A stretch of 64,000 bases of DNA, from positions 1 to 64,000 of the forward strand of contig JBILOY010000010.1 of assembly GCA_044374195.1 (NCBI GenBank), in the 5' to 3' direction. Below, one piece after another: positions 1 through 9,144 of the stretch; within the stretch, counting starts at the first letter, position 1; the number at the start of each line of letters is the position of its first letter. This DNA comes from CAIKZY01 sp044374195. GTDB taxonomy: Bacteria; Actinomycetota; Actinomycetes; S36-B12. The position numbers were made by a program, and so were the translations under genes. Under the pieces are notes generated by a model. It did no database searches, was not told the DNA's origin, and saw only the letters and a list, made by a program, of their open reading frames with translations.

Positions 1-118
1 GCACTGGCCGCTTGACGACATTCTTGGCCTCACCCACGACATTCGGCGGCGGCTGCTGACGCAAACGTCGGCACTGAATCGAGAAGAGTCGGGAGGGAGC
101 GGTCGTGGCTCCAGATAG
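1..118 (+). CDS. 3' end of a DUF6760-like eCIS protein (partial)
   Basis: An open frame enters from the left edge (codons start at base 2) and stops at TAG 116-118. It overlaps the start of the next gene by 14 bases. The visible tail begins with HWPLDDILGLTHDIRRRLL. As I recall the family, this matches the short DUF6760 proteins of eCIS operons, whose core reads roughly HWP-x-x-x-I-L-x-L-x-H-x-x-R-R. Such proteins sit among tube and baseplate genes in these loci, which fits the neighbours. Only about 38 residues are visible, so the family call rests on this motif and on context; the true start is outside the window. Confidence 0.5.
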   Translation, partial: HWPLDDILGLTHDIRRRLLTQTSALNREESGGSGRGSR

Positions 119-3100
119 CACGGAAGGCTGGCGGGGTCCGTCCCGTGGCGACTTCCTCATGCTTCCCCCGATGAAGCTCAACGCGCACATCCCCCAGCGC
201 CTCCTTCACCCCGCCGCGGACTACGCAGTCACCCGAAGGGGAATCAAGGTCTCCGAGCGCACCATGGCGCACGGCGTCGACTCCGACTTCCAGGGAATGC
301 TCCGCATCTCGCACTCGTCGAACGAGCAACCGCGCGCGTCCAAGAACGCGCAACAGTCGCCGGATCTCGCAGCCCGCACCCGTGCTGCTTCTTCGGTTTC
401 GGAAGACGAGACCGTGACTTCAGTCGGTACATCGATGCAGAGTTTCGGTACGCCGCCGGCCAACGCGCCACGCAAGGCGCAGGCCACCACAGCCACTAAG
501 CCGCCATCACCACTGGGCACCACTCAGCGTCAGGTGAATCGCACGATCGGGCGTCCTCAAGATCGCAAACCGTCGTCACGTCCATCTGATCTGACTAGCG
601 CACCGGCAGCGGCGGTGGACTCCTCGGAGCTCTCCGACACGACGGTGTCGGCAATCATGAATGAGGTCACGAACTCCTCGGCTGCACCGATCGCTGATCA
701 GCGCGTGCGTCGACGCGACGGCCAATCCAGCGTGATTTCCAAGAGTCCGACCAAGGCAGAACAATCCAAGGCAGCAAAGCCCGAAGATGCGCCGGCATCC
801 AAGACTCGAGTGGCCCCTGCTGAAATCGAAGCGAGTGAATCGGCCGTTGCCGTGGCACCTGTCACTTCTGCGCCGCAACCGCCCCTGACACGCAACGGAG
901 TTCCGGTGCCTCCGGAACTCGCGCCGGCACCAGTGGCCAAGGACGATCCCGTCGCACCGGCCGCGGTCCCCTTGGTTACCCGCAAGCGCAGCCGTGATTC
1001 GCTCGCCGATCCGGTGGCTATTGCCGCGGCGAAGAAAGTCGCTGCTGAAGCGGAAGCAGCCGAGGCCGAAGCCAAAGCCGCATCGGAGCGCGCACGCGAG
1101 ATGACTCCAGTGCCGGCACGTCCGCTCGGCTCATCCGTATCGGCACCGGCCATTGAGGCCTCTTCTGCTCAGAGTTCAACAATCCCCGGCCAGGTGATTT
1201 CTTCATCGCCGATCTCTCAGTCTCCCGTCGTACCCGCAGGTCGTGCCGACATCACCACCCCCCGCCGTACGGCGCCCAGCGTCGCCGCTGTTGTGGCCCC
1301 ACTCGAAAGTCCGGTGATCGAGGCGTCACAGGAAGCTCCAGAAGAAGTTGAGCTCACCTCACGCAGTGCACCTGATACCGAGACCCCGTCCCGCAGTGAG
1401 GCGACACCGTCACGTTCGGCATCAACACCTGTCGCGCCATCAACCGCCGGAGTTCAGCGGCGCGCTTCAGACACGCCAGCAGTCAGCGCTCCGCAGTCAC
1501 AGACAACTGTCGTGACTCCCCTTGCTGCACAGGGCAGCCGCGCCTCGGCTGGGGTCACCGCTGACGCGAACGGCTCCACTGTTTCCTCGGGAACCATCGC
1601 TGACGCGAACGGCTCCACTGTTTCCTCGGGAACCATCGCTGACGCGAACGGCTCCACTGCCATTGCTCCGGTTCTCGCGTCTTCCGACAAGGTTCGCGCA
1701 CGTGAGACCGCAGATTCCCCAGAGATCGCACTCACCGCGCGCACTGCGACACACGTCGACACTGTCGGTGCTGGATCAACTCCGGCCGCCGCGGTCACTG
1801 CCCCGGCTCAGGGTTCAACTATCCCCGCGACTCCCGCGATGACCTCGAACACCACCACTCCCTCTGCGGGCACGCGCGCAGAGGCCCAGGGCTCGACAGT
1901 CGCTGCGGGTGTCACTGCGAACGCTCAAGGCTCGTCTGCTGCGGCCGGAATTACCGCGCCGGCTAATGGCAGCACTGCTGCAGCAGGCATCACTGCGCAG
2001 GCGCACGGCTCAACGGTGAGCACACCCGCACAGATTTCGCCAGAGACAGTTCGCACTCACGACATCGCTGACTCCCCTGAGGTCGACCTGACCGCGCGCA
2101 CGGCGACACATGTCGACAGTGTCGGTGCCGGTTCCACTCCTGCCGCAGGAATAACTGCTCCGGCGCGTGGCTCGACCGTTGCCGCCGGTAATCCGGCAAC
2201 TGCGTCAACGTCGTCATCTTCGTCTTTGCCGGTTACCGCTGGAGTGCAACGGCGAGCTTCCGGTGATGCAGCCGCAGCACCGATATCACCCTCCGCCGAC
2301 TCGGCAGCTGAGTCCGGTGACTCGACGGAGTCGGCGTCAGAGTCAGAGTCAGAGTCAGAGTCAACCCAGTCGACCAGGCAGGCCGCGACTAGCGAGTCAG
2401 TGCGCGCGAGCGGACCCGCAGACGCCGATGACGTTGAACTGGTGTCACGCACGGCGCGCGATGGGTCGTCTCAGTCGTCATCGGCCTCGCCGTCCGCAGC
2501 TGATCACGTTGATCCAGTGCCTGCCGCTCGGGCTTCATCGCAGTCAGTCCCTGCGGATGTGCGGGCAGCCGTAGCAGCAGTGGCAGGTTCGGCCCCGCAG
2601 AACGTGAGTCTCAAGCGCGGTGCCCATGTTGATGCGCATGCCTCTGCAATCAAGGCCGATGCGTTCACGGCCAAGGAAACGGTGCACGTGCCAGGAACTG
2701 CACCATTGACGAGTGATAGCTCTCGCCGTCTTCTGGCCCATGAGCTCACCCACGTTGTGCAGCAGCAGAAGCACGGCTCGCGCCTGCCTGCGGAGAACAC
2801 CCCTGCCGGCCGTGCTCTGGAGGCGGAAGCACTGCGAGCAGAGTCACTCATCGGCATGCCCAGCACTCGCAGCGGTGCTGTGGCCGGCATGCCGCCGTTT
2901 AGCTCCGGCAGTACCTCATCTTCCGGCAACGTACAGAGCGCTAGAACCTCAACGCCGACTCCTGGAACTCCTGCTGCGGCACAAGGATCAACGCCAGGCT
3001 CCGGGATTGTCGCCGCCGCGCAGGGATCCACCCCAACACCTGGCCTCGTCGCCCGAGCGAATGGATCCTCTGCAGCACCCGCCAACCCGGCGAGTGCAGG

Positions 3101-3539
3101 TGGCTCTTCGGCCGCTGCGGGTACTCCTGCCATTGCTCGCGGTTCATCACCCACAGCGCCGGCGCCCATAGAGCTGGCACCCCGCAGGCCCGCCTCGGTT
3201 CCGGCCGCCGCAGCAGGCAACGACACGCAGACAGTGACCTACTCAGGTGGCGGCAACCCGCCGCCGCCCGGCATGCCACCTGTTCAGCGTCGAGCATCGG
3301 GGACGCCCCCACTTGGATTCATGCGTGAATCCGAGACGCCGCAACAGACTCCACCGGCTCCTGTTGCACCAAGTCAGCCCGCAAGTGCGTCACCTGCGCC
3401 TCCTGGAATCGAGACCTGGCGCGATCATCGCTGGTTGGAGCGTCACGCGAACGCTCTGTACCCGTTGATTCGGGGAATGCTGCGAGACGAGCTGCTCCGC
3501 GATCGTGAGCGACGCGGCAAGATGATGAGGGAGTACTGA
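105..3539 (+). CDS. DUF4157 (eCIS core domain) protein with a giant disordered region
   Basis: A 1144-residue protein starting at GTG 105 behind a GGGAGGGAG ribosome site. About 860 N-terminal residues are Ala/Ser/Thr/Pro-rich, probably disordered, and contain repeated A-x-GST-x-x-x-G blocks, two copies of a block around TARTATHVD, three VQRRAS motifs and an SESESE tract. Around residue 880 lies the DUF4157 core with its zinc-peptidase-like motif HELTHVVQQQ. A further low-complexity tail follows, ending in a charged helix. DUF4157 proteins mark eCIS loci and are thought to help load or process cargo; the HExxH motif is intact here, but activity is unproven. The gene leads the visible baseplate genes, with one base between its stop and the next ATG. 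It is far longer than the usual DUF4157 protein of a few hundred residues. Confidence 0.85.
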   Translation: MAPDSTEGWRGPSRGDFLMLPPMKLNAHIPQRLLHPAADYAVTRRGIKVSERTMAHGVDSDFQGMLRISHSSNEQPRASKNAQQSPDLAARTRAASSVSEDETVTSVGTSMQSFGTPPANAPRKAQATTATKPPSPLGTTQRQVNRTIGRPQDRKPSSRPSDLTSAPAAAVDSSELSDTTVSAIMNEVTNSSAAPIADQRVRRRDGQSSVISKSPTKAEQSKAAKPEDAPASKTRVAPAEIEASESAVAVAPVTSAPQPPLTRNGVPVPPELAPAPVAKDDPVAPAAVPLVTRKRSRDSLADPVAIAAAKKVAAEAEAAEAEAKAASERAREMTPVPARPLGSSVSAPAIEASSAQSSTIPGQVISSSPISQSPVVPAGRADITTPRRTAPSVAAVVAPLESPVIEASQEAPEEVELTSRSAPDTETPSRSEATPSRSASTPVAPSTAGVQRRASDTPAVSAPQSQTTVVTPLAAQGSRASAGVTADANGSTVSSGTIADANGSTVSSGTIADANGSTAIAPVLASSDKVRARETADSPEIALTARTATHVDTVGAGSTPAAAVTAPAQGSTIPATPAMTSNTTTPSAGTRAEAQGSTVAAGVTANAQGSSAAAGITAPANGSTAAAGITAQAHGSTVSTPAQISPETVRTHDIADSPEVDLTARTATHVDSVGAGSTPAAGITAPARGSTVAAGNPATASTSSSSSLPVTAGVQRRASGDAAAAPISPSADSAAESGDSTESASESESESESTQSTRQAATSESVRASGPADADDVELVSRTARDGSSQSSSASPSAADHVDPVPAARASSQSVPADVRAAVAAVAGSAPQNVSLKRGAHVDAHASAIKADAFTAKETVHVPGTAPLTSDSSRRLLAHELTHVVQQQKHGSRLPAENTPAGRALEAEALRAESLIGMPSTRSGAVAGMPPFSSGSTSSSGNVQSARTSTPTPGTPAAAQGSTPGSGIVAAAQGSTPTPGLVARANGSSAAPANPASAGGSSAAAGTPAIARGSSPTAPAPIELAPRRPASVPAAAAGNDTQTVTYSGGGNPPPPGMPPVQRRASGTPPLGFMRESETPQQTPPAPVAPSQPASASPAPPGIETWRDHRWLERHANALYPLIRGMLRDELLRDRERRGKMMREY
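1560..1658 (+). repeat. 39-bp tandem repeat inside the DUF4157 gene
   Basis: A 39-base unit (13 codons, ADANGSTVSSGTI) occurs at 1560-1598 and 1599-1637, with a third truncated copy at 1638-1658. The DNA copies are identical, so this is recent slippage or duplication, in frame with the disordered A-x-GST region. Copy number probably varies between strains. Confidence 0.9.
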
Positions 3540-3540
3540 T

Positions 3541-4974
3541 ATGTCAGTTCCCTCACCGTTCGATATCAATTACACGCACACGAATTTCAGCGGTTTCTCG
3601 CTGAGCATTGACCTGGTCGGTGGAGATCAGACCCTCGGTGCGAACTGGCAGATCCTTGAGCTCGGCGACGTCACCTTGAGTGCCACTGACGCCGAGGCAG
3701 GCGGTTACCACCTGTCGCGCTTCCAGATGATCGGCGGCTTGCAGTACGGCAATGTCACGCTGCGCAGACCGTGGACTCCTAACCAGTCCGGCTGGATCCC
3801 CGAGTGGTTCGCCCTGGCCGAGCAGTACGGCGGAACCGCGATCGGCATCACGCTGAATTACCTGGACACCAACGGCAATCCGCAGTCGGCGACCTACAAC
3901 TTCCGCAATGCGTATCCGGTCACCTGGTCGCAGCCTTCGTTCACCGCATTCGATGGCCAGAATCTGCTGCCGATCGTCGAGTCGCTCACTTTCAGCCACT
4001 CGGGCTACTTCAATACTGACGGCCTGGCCGCGGGTATCGACACGGCAGAGGCCGTTCAGCCCTGCAAGCTCGTCATTCTTCCCGGTGCTAGCGGTACGAA
4101 CACCGGTATTGCCAGCGCCCTTGCCTCGCTCACCTCGTGGACGCTGCCGGGCACCGAGTACGGCATGACTAACACCAATGTGGCGAGCGCCGCGGCCGGA
4201 ATGCTCGGTCCGTTCCCGTCAGTGACGTTCTGGGTTCCGCCGAGCACGGTGAGCGTGTCAAAGCAGGCCGATTGGGGAGTCGTTCCGTCTCCGACAGCAT
4301 CCGGTTCGGGCCCGGTGGTGTGGAATGGCACAGCTCCCACGACGATCAACTTCAACTTCATCCTTGACGGCGCAACATCGGACTCAAATGTGATCCAGAC
4401 GTCGGCAACGAGCGGACAGAACCTCACGGGCACGACATCGAGCTCATCCGTCATGCCCATCGCGGAGCAGTTGCTCTCCTTGCTCGAAGTAGATCCGGCA
4501 AGTGCACTTCTCGGCTTCGGTAGTGCACCTCTCGTTGTGCTGATCTGGGGCGACTTCGTCTCACCGGTGTCGTACATCGTCAACATGGATATGACCTTTA
4601 CGCGCTTCAATTCGAGTGGCAGCCCGATTCGTGCCGAGGGCTCGATCACGCTGCAGCAGTACCCCGTTATCGACGTCTTGCAGAACCCGACTTCAGGTGG
4701 CGAACTGCCGCGGCAGTCGGCGGTGCTCTACGACGGCGACACGCTTGCGCACGTGGCCTACCGCCAGTATCGAAGCCCTGCTCGCTGGCGTGATCTCGCA
4801 CAGTCGAACAACATCAATGACCCGATGCGTGTTCCGTCGGGTACCACGATGCTGGCACCTGCAGCGGAGGAACTCCCGGTTCGCGGCGAGGGCGGCACCG
4901 CCAAGGCCTCGCGTCGCGATTCGTTGAAGAACTCGCTCAAGGCCGTCCTGCCCAAGGGCGGTGGCGGTCGATGA
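3541..4974 (+). CDS. eCIS tube/LysM adaptor: two tube-type domains plus LysM
   Basis: A 477-residue structural protein. Residues about 1-160 look like a contractile-tail tube protein (gp19/TIGR02241 type), including the run GNVTLRRPW, a NAYPVTWSQPSF segment and a terminal ESLTFSHSGY strand. Residues about 170-380 look like the CIS_tube domain of Afp7/Pvc7-type proteins (SVTFWVPPSTVSVSKQADW). Residues about 395-440 are a LysM motif (DGDTLAHVAYRQYRSPARW). Known LysM proteins of this type sit between tube and baseplate. The extra N-terminal tube domain suggests one polypeptide combines a tube ring with the adaptor. The ATG follows the upstream stop by one base with GGGAG ahead of it, and the 3' end overlaps the next start (ATGA). 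Confidence 0.85.
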   Translation: MSVPSPFDINYTHTNFSGFSLSIDLVGGDQTLGANWQILELGDVTLSATDAEAGGYHLSRFQMIGGLQYGNVTLRRPWTPNQSGWIPEWFALAEQYGGTAIGITLNYLDTNGNPQSATYNFRNAYPVTWSQPSFTAFDGQNLLPIVESLTFSHSGYFNTDGLAAGIDTAEAVQPCKLVILPGASGTNTGIASALASLTSWTLPGTEYGMTNTNVASAAAGMLGPFPSVTFWVPPSTVSVSKQADWGVVPSPTASGSGPVVWNGTAPTTINFNFILDGATSDSNVIQTSATSGQNLTGTTSSSSVMPIAEQLLSLLEVDPASALLGFGSAPLVVLIWGDFVSPVSYIVNMDMTFTRFNSSGSPIRAEGSITLQQYPVIDVLQNPTSGGELPRQSAVLYDGDTLAHVAYRQYRSPARWRDLAQSNNINDPMRVPSGTTMLAPAAEELPVRGEGGTAKASRRDSLKNSLKAVLPKGGGGR

Positions 4975-6806
4975 GCACTAATCCCTTCGCGATCGCCGGA
5001 GTCGAGCTGCGCGTGCTCGTCGATGACATCCCGTTGCTGGAGGACAACGCCACTCAGTTGCGACAGGTCACCGTCGAATCCCAGCTCAACCTCCCCGCGC
5101 TTTGCGAGATCGAGATCAGCGATCCGGCACAGTTACTTCTTGAGGAAACCGGGCTCGTCACCGGCAACATGGTCGAGGTGCGCGCGGTGTCGGGCGAGGA
5201 TCCGGTGGGCGTGCCGCTGTTCGTCGGACAGATCGAGTCGGTCGAAGTGCGGTACGACAACGTGAATGGCCTTCGCAGCATCGTGCGTGCGTATGACCAG
5301 GCGCACTGGTTACTTCACGGCAAGAAGACCATGGGCTATCCGATGATGTCCTATGCAGAGGTCGTCGAGGCCATCGGAATTGAGAACGCAATCGAGACTC
5401 TCGCAACACCGAGTCCGGTGGTGTACCAGATGGTCGTGCAGTCGAATGAGTCCAGCTGGGAGTTCATCTGCAGACTCGGACGAGAGATCGGATATGTCGC
5501 GCAGATCTATGTCGATCCGATCGTGGGCGTGCCCACGCTGACCTTCGGTCCGATCGTTCCTGCTGAGACTGCACCCCCGCCCATCGGCGCGACACTGTCC
5601 CCGCTGGCCATCGTGATCGGCGACGAGGGCCTGATCTCACTCAAGGCCACCGCGACAGCCTCTGGCCTGACTGCAGCGGCCTCAACTCGAGGCTGGGATC
5701 AGTCGCTGGCTGTGCCTGGCTTCGGAGAGGGAGTCACCGAGGACGATTCCTCCCTCAACGCCATGCCCGCGCTGGAACTGGGCGGTGAGTTCGGTGGGGC
5801 GAATCAGTTCGTCAGTCTTGAGCGCATGGCCGAGAACGAGGCCGCGGTAGAAGCCGCGTCCGAGGGCTTGGCAATGCGGCTTGCCGGTGCTTACGCAGAC
5901 ATCGAGGCAGAGGTGATGGGCAACCCCTTCATCCGGCCCAACACTGCGATCAGCATCAGCAAGGCCGGCTTGCTCACCGGTGAATACACAGTGACTGCTG
6001 CGCGCCATGTCTACTCACCGAATTACGGTGGCTACCGCACGAATCTGAGTTGCGCGGGGCATGAGGATCGCACGCTGATGGGATTGCAGGACGCAGCAGA
6101 GTCGACGTACAAGCTCAATGGCGTTTACCCGGCAATCGTCACTGACGTAGAGGATCCCGAACAGCTTTCGCGCGTTCTCCTGAGCTTCCCTTGGCTGTCT
6201 GAAACATTCGTGAGCAACTGGGCACGAGTCGTACAGGCCGGAGCCAGTATCGGAATGGGCATGCAGATCATGCCCGAGCCACTCGATGAGGTTCTGGTCG
6301 CTTTCGAGAACGGCCAACTGGACTCGCCCTATGTTCTCGGCGGGCTTTACAGCGCCGATCGAATGGGTGGCGTACCACCCGAGGAGCTCATCGAGGGCAC
6401 GACCATGATTCGCGCGTACACCTCGCGCGACGGCCACCAGCTCGTCTTCAACGACAGCCCTGAGCTCTCGAGCGTCATGATCAACACGACATTCGGAACC
6501 TCATGCATTCTTCGCCTCTCACCGGAGACCGGCATCACGATCGAGACCGTTGAGGGACAGCCCATCATTCTCAACAGCGCTGCAGAGGTCACCGTCAATG
6601 CAGAGGGTGCGGTAATCATCAACTCGTCCGACGTCAGCATCTCCGGCGAAGGCGCAATCGAGATCACTGCCGCCGGCGCCATTTCCATTGAGGCAAGCGA
6701 GATCAACCTGGCCGCGGATGGTGCGGTATCCATTGAGGCAAGTGAAATCAGCCTGCTCGCAGGCGAGATCAACATTGCCGGCGGCATCGTGAGCCTGGGG
6801 GCCTAG
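4971..6806 (+). CDS. eCIS central spike protein (VgrG/gpD type, Afp8/Pvc8-like)
   Basis: A 611-residue spike protein. The N-terminal ~360 residues resemble phage late-control protein D (gp27-like), with the typical SNESSWEFICRLGREIGY segment. An OB-fold gpV/gp5-like part follows around residues 380-470 (GVYPAIVTDVEDPEQLSRV). The C-terminal ~110 residues are a repetitive run of short beta strands (repeated SIEASEI), as expected for a trimeric beta-helix needle. In contractile systems this trimer plugs the tube and punctures the target. ATGA overlap with the upstream gene and TAGTG overlap with the gp25 gene indicate translational coupling. Confidence 0.9.
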   Translation: MSTNPFAIAGVELRVLVDDIPLLEDNATQLRQVTVESQLNLPALCEIEISDPAQLLLEETGLVTGNMVEVRAVSGEDPVGVPLFVGQIESVEVRYDNVNGLRSIVRAYDQAHWLLHGKKTMGYPMMSYAEVVEAIGIENAIETLATPSPVVYQMVVQSNESSWEFICRLGREIGYVAQIYVDPIVGVPTLTFGPIVPAETAPPPIGATLSPLAIVIGDEGLISLKATATASGLTAAASTRGWDQSLAVPGFGEGVTEDDSSLNAMPALELGGEFGGANQFVSLERMAENEAAVEAASEGLAMRLAGAYADIEAEVMGNPFIRPNTAISISKAGLLTGEYTVTAARHVYSPNYGGYRTNLSCAGHEDRTLMGLQDAAESTYKLNGVYPAIVTDVEDPEQLSRVLLSFPWLSETFVSNWARVVQAGASIGMGMQIMPEPLDEVLVAFENGQLDSPYVLGGLYSADRMGGVPPEELIEGTTMIRAYTSRDGHQLVFNDSPELSSVMINTTFGTSCILRLSPETGITIETVEGQPIILNSAAEVTVNAEGAVIINSSDVSISGEGAIEITAAGAISIEASEINLAADGAVSIEASEISLLAGEINIAGGIVSLGA

Positions 6807-7213
6807 TGATGACCGATCAGGGCTTCGTAGGCTTCGGATTCAACTACCCCATGGGAGTCGATGACCAAGGCGGCATGGCCATGGTGACTGGCCCCGCGAA
6901 CATCGAGCGCTCGATCCGCCTGATCATCGGCACCGCCTACGGTGAGCGCCCGATGCGCCCCGAGTTCGGGTGCGGTATCCACGACCTCATCTTCGATCTG
7001 GCCTCCCCCGAGCTGATCAGCCAGATTCAGCTGCAAGTACAGGCATCGCTTCGACGCTGGGAGACCCGCGCGGAGATCATCAGCGTGACCGCCGCCTTCG
7101 GTGACGATCCCACGACCGTCCAGATTCAGGTGACGTACCGGATCAAGGGCTCGTACGACCCACGCAATCTGCTTGTCCCGTTCTATGTCATTCCGCACGA
7201 GGAGGAATCGTGA
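6806..7213 (+). CDS. eCIS baseplate protein, gp25/GPW family (Afp9/Pvc9-like)
   Basis: A 135-residue protein with the hallmarks of gp25-like baseplate proteins: an early NIERSIRLIIGTAYGERPMRP stretch ending in the family EFG motif (RPEFGCGIHDLIFD), then an amphipathic helix and a strand-rich end. gp25 proteins form the inner baseplate core and nucleate the sheath. The frame can start at GTG 6806, overlapping the upstream TAG, or at ATG 6809; both have the same context. The 3' end overlaps the gpJ start by four bases (GTGA). Confidence 0.9.
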   Translation: MMTDQGFVGFGFNYPMGVDDQGGMAMVTGPANIERSIRLIIGTAYGERPMRPEFGCGIHDLIFDLASPELISQIQLQVQASLRRWETRAEIISVTAAFGDDPTTVQIQVTYRIKGSYDPRNLLVPFYVIPHEEES

Positions 7214-9144
7214 CCCTGCCCGCACCAAACCTTGATGACCGGGCATTCCAGGACCTCGTCGATGAAGCCAAGCGCCTGGTTCAACGACGCTGCCCGGAGT
7301 GGACGGACAATAACGTTGCTGACCCCGGTGTCACTCTTATTGAGACCTTTGCCTACATGGTGGATCAACTGATCTACCGTCTCAACCGCGTGCCGGATCT
7401 CAACTACATCAAGTTCCTCGAACTTCTTGGCGAGCAGCTACGTCCGCCAGCGGCGGCGATCGCACCCGTGAAGTTCTCGCTCGCAGTTGCCCAGCCTTCA
7501 GACATCCTGATTCCCGTGGGCACCTTGGTATCCACGTCGCGACGAGGCACGGATCGCCAACTCACCTTCTCGACCAGCTACCCGCTGAACCTAGCGTCGA
7601 TCTCGGTCACATCGATTCTCACCCAGCATGTCGGCGGGCAGCCGGAACCGCATGAACGCGAAATGGCCATGGGCAGCGAGTTCGAATGCTTCTCGGACGT
7701 GCCGCAGGTCGGTGATGCGCTGTATGTCGGGCTTAGCAAGGCTGCTCCGGGATGCATCGTGCGCGTCAGTATCGATGCGCGCATTGAAGGCATCGGCGTC
7801 GACCCCTTGCGCCCACCCCTCATCGTCGAGGTGTGGGACGGCCAGGCCTGGGTGCCGACTCGGCTTCTGGCTTCGACTACCGGTGGCCTCAACAAGCGCG
7901 GGTATGCCGACGTTCACGTGGTCAATCATGTTGAGTCCACCATCGGTGGTGTCACCGCTGGCTGGATCCGTCTGCGCGTGGTCGCGACAGAAGGTGACCA
8001 GCCCGCGTACACCAGCTCACCTCGAGTGAAGTTGATCGATGCGTCCACCATCGGCGGCATTGTCGACGTCTCGCAGTCCGTCCCGGTCGTGGATGAAATC
8101 GTCGGCACGAGCAGCGGTACACCGGGCGAGCGCATGCAGCTGAATCGCTTTCCGCTCGTCTCCGGACAGGGTGACATAACTATCGAGGTCAGCACGGCTA
8201 ATGGCTGGACAGTCTGGACCCGCGTTGATTCCTTCGCACAGTCGGAAGCCACTGACCTTCACTTCATGATTGACGACACCAATGGCGGTCTGATCTTCGG
8301 GCCCATGATCCGCCAGCGAGATGGCAGTGTGAGGTATTACGGCCATACCCCCGATGCGGGAAGCACGGTTCGTATTCCGCGCTATCAGGTAGGCGGCGGT
8401 CGCGAGGGCAATGTCGATGTCGGTGCCATTAGCGTGCTGCGATCAAGTATTCCTTTCGTCTCAAAGGTCGAAAACATCCAGCCCGCCGTCGGTGGCGTTG
8501 ATGCTGAGTCGATCGATGACGTCAAGGCTCGTGCCGCGCTCACCGTTCGTACGCGCAACCGGGCCGTCACCGCACGTGATTACGAGCAGCTGATCGCGGT
8601 CGCAGCTCCTTCGCTGACGCGAATCCGCTGCATCGATGCAACGGAGCTTGGCAAGGCAGGGCTCATCCTGGTTCTGGTTATTCCGGAGGTACCTGAGGGT
8701 CGCTTCGGTTTTGAGTTGCTCGAGCCTCGGCAGGAAGTTCTCGAGGATGTGCACCAGTACCTCGATGAACGGCGTCCGCTGGGCATCTCGGTTCGTATTG
8801 AACCCCCGCGCTTTCTCGGAGTCTCGGTGATGGTCAGGATCGCTGTCCTTCAGGGCTTCACTACGGAGAAGGTCACCGCGGATGCCGATTTGGCGATCGC
8901 GAACTTCCTCCACCCGAACATCGGCGGATACGACGGCAAGGGATGGCCCTTCGGGCGCCAACTCGTGCTCGGCGACATTCACGGAGTTCTCCAGCACGTA
9001 CCAGGCATCGCCTACGTCGATCTCGTGCGTCTGGTTGCTGTCGATGCCCTCACCGGTTCACGCGGTGAGCCCGGTGACAGGGTCCAGCCCGAGCCGCTCG
9101 ATCTGCTCTACAACGTCGGTAACGACATCGAGGTCATCTCATGA
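7210..9144 (+). CDS. eCIS baseplate wedge protein, gpJ family (Afp11/Pvc11-like)
   Basis: A 644-residue 'putative baseplate assembly protein' of the gpJ/gp6 type. The N-terminal WTDNNVADPGVTLIETFAYM motif is characteristic, and the C-terminal third has the gpJ core (NRAVTARDYEQLIAVAAPS). gpJ dimers form the wedge ring that changes shape when the machine fires. It is larger than P2 gpJ (about 300 residues) because of an inserted middle region (residues about 130-400), as in other eCIS wedge proteins. It starts at GTG 7210 behind GAGGAGG and overlaps both neighbours by four bases. Confidence 0.9.
   Translation: MTLPAPNLDDRAFQDLVDEAKRLVQRRCPEWTDNNVADPGVTLIETFAYMVDQLIYRLNRVPDLNYIKFLELLGEQLRPPAAAIAPVKFSLAVAQPSDILIPVGTLVSTSRRGTDRQLTFSTSYPLNLASISVTSILTQHVGGQPEPHEREMAMGSEFECFSDVPQVGDALYVGLSKAAPGCIVRVSIDARIEGIGVDPLRPPLIVEVWDGQAWVPTRLLASTTGGLNKRGYADVHVVNHVESTIGGVTAGWIRLRVVATEGDQPAYTSSPRVKLIDASTIGGIVDVSQSVPVVDEIVGTSSGTPGERMQLNRFPLVSGQGDITIEVSTANGWTVWTRVDSFAQSEATDLHFMIDDTNGGLIFGPMIRQRDGSVRYYGHTPDAGSTVRIPRYQVGGGREGNVDVGAISVLRSSIPFVSKVENIQPAVGGVDAESIDDVKARAALTVRTRNRAVTARDYEQLIAVAAPSLTRIRCIDATELGKAGLILVLVIPEVPEGRFGFELLEPRQEVLEDVHQYLDERRPLGISVRIEPPRFLGVSVMVRIAVLQGFTTEKVTADADLAIANFLHPNIGGYDGKGWPFGRQLVLGDIHGVLQHVPGIAYVDLVRLVAVDALTGSRGEPGDRVQPEPLDLLYNVGNDIEVIS

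Noticed and set aside
1560..1658. Possible CRISPR-like array from regularly spaced repeats
   Set aside because: Repeats are contiguous in-frame coding units without spacers. The propeller repeats at 34.3 kb were rejected for the same reason, and no cas genes are present.
2504..3226. Long minus-strand frames inside the DUF4157 gene
   Set aside because: Repetitive Ala/Gly composition mirrors the low-complexity plus-strand gene; no start signals.
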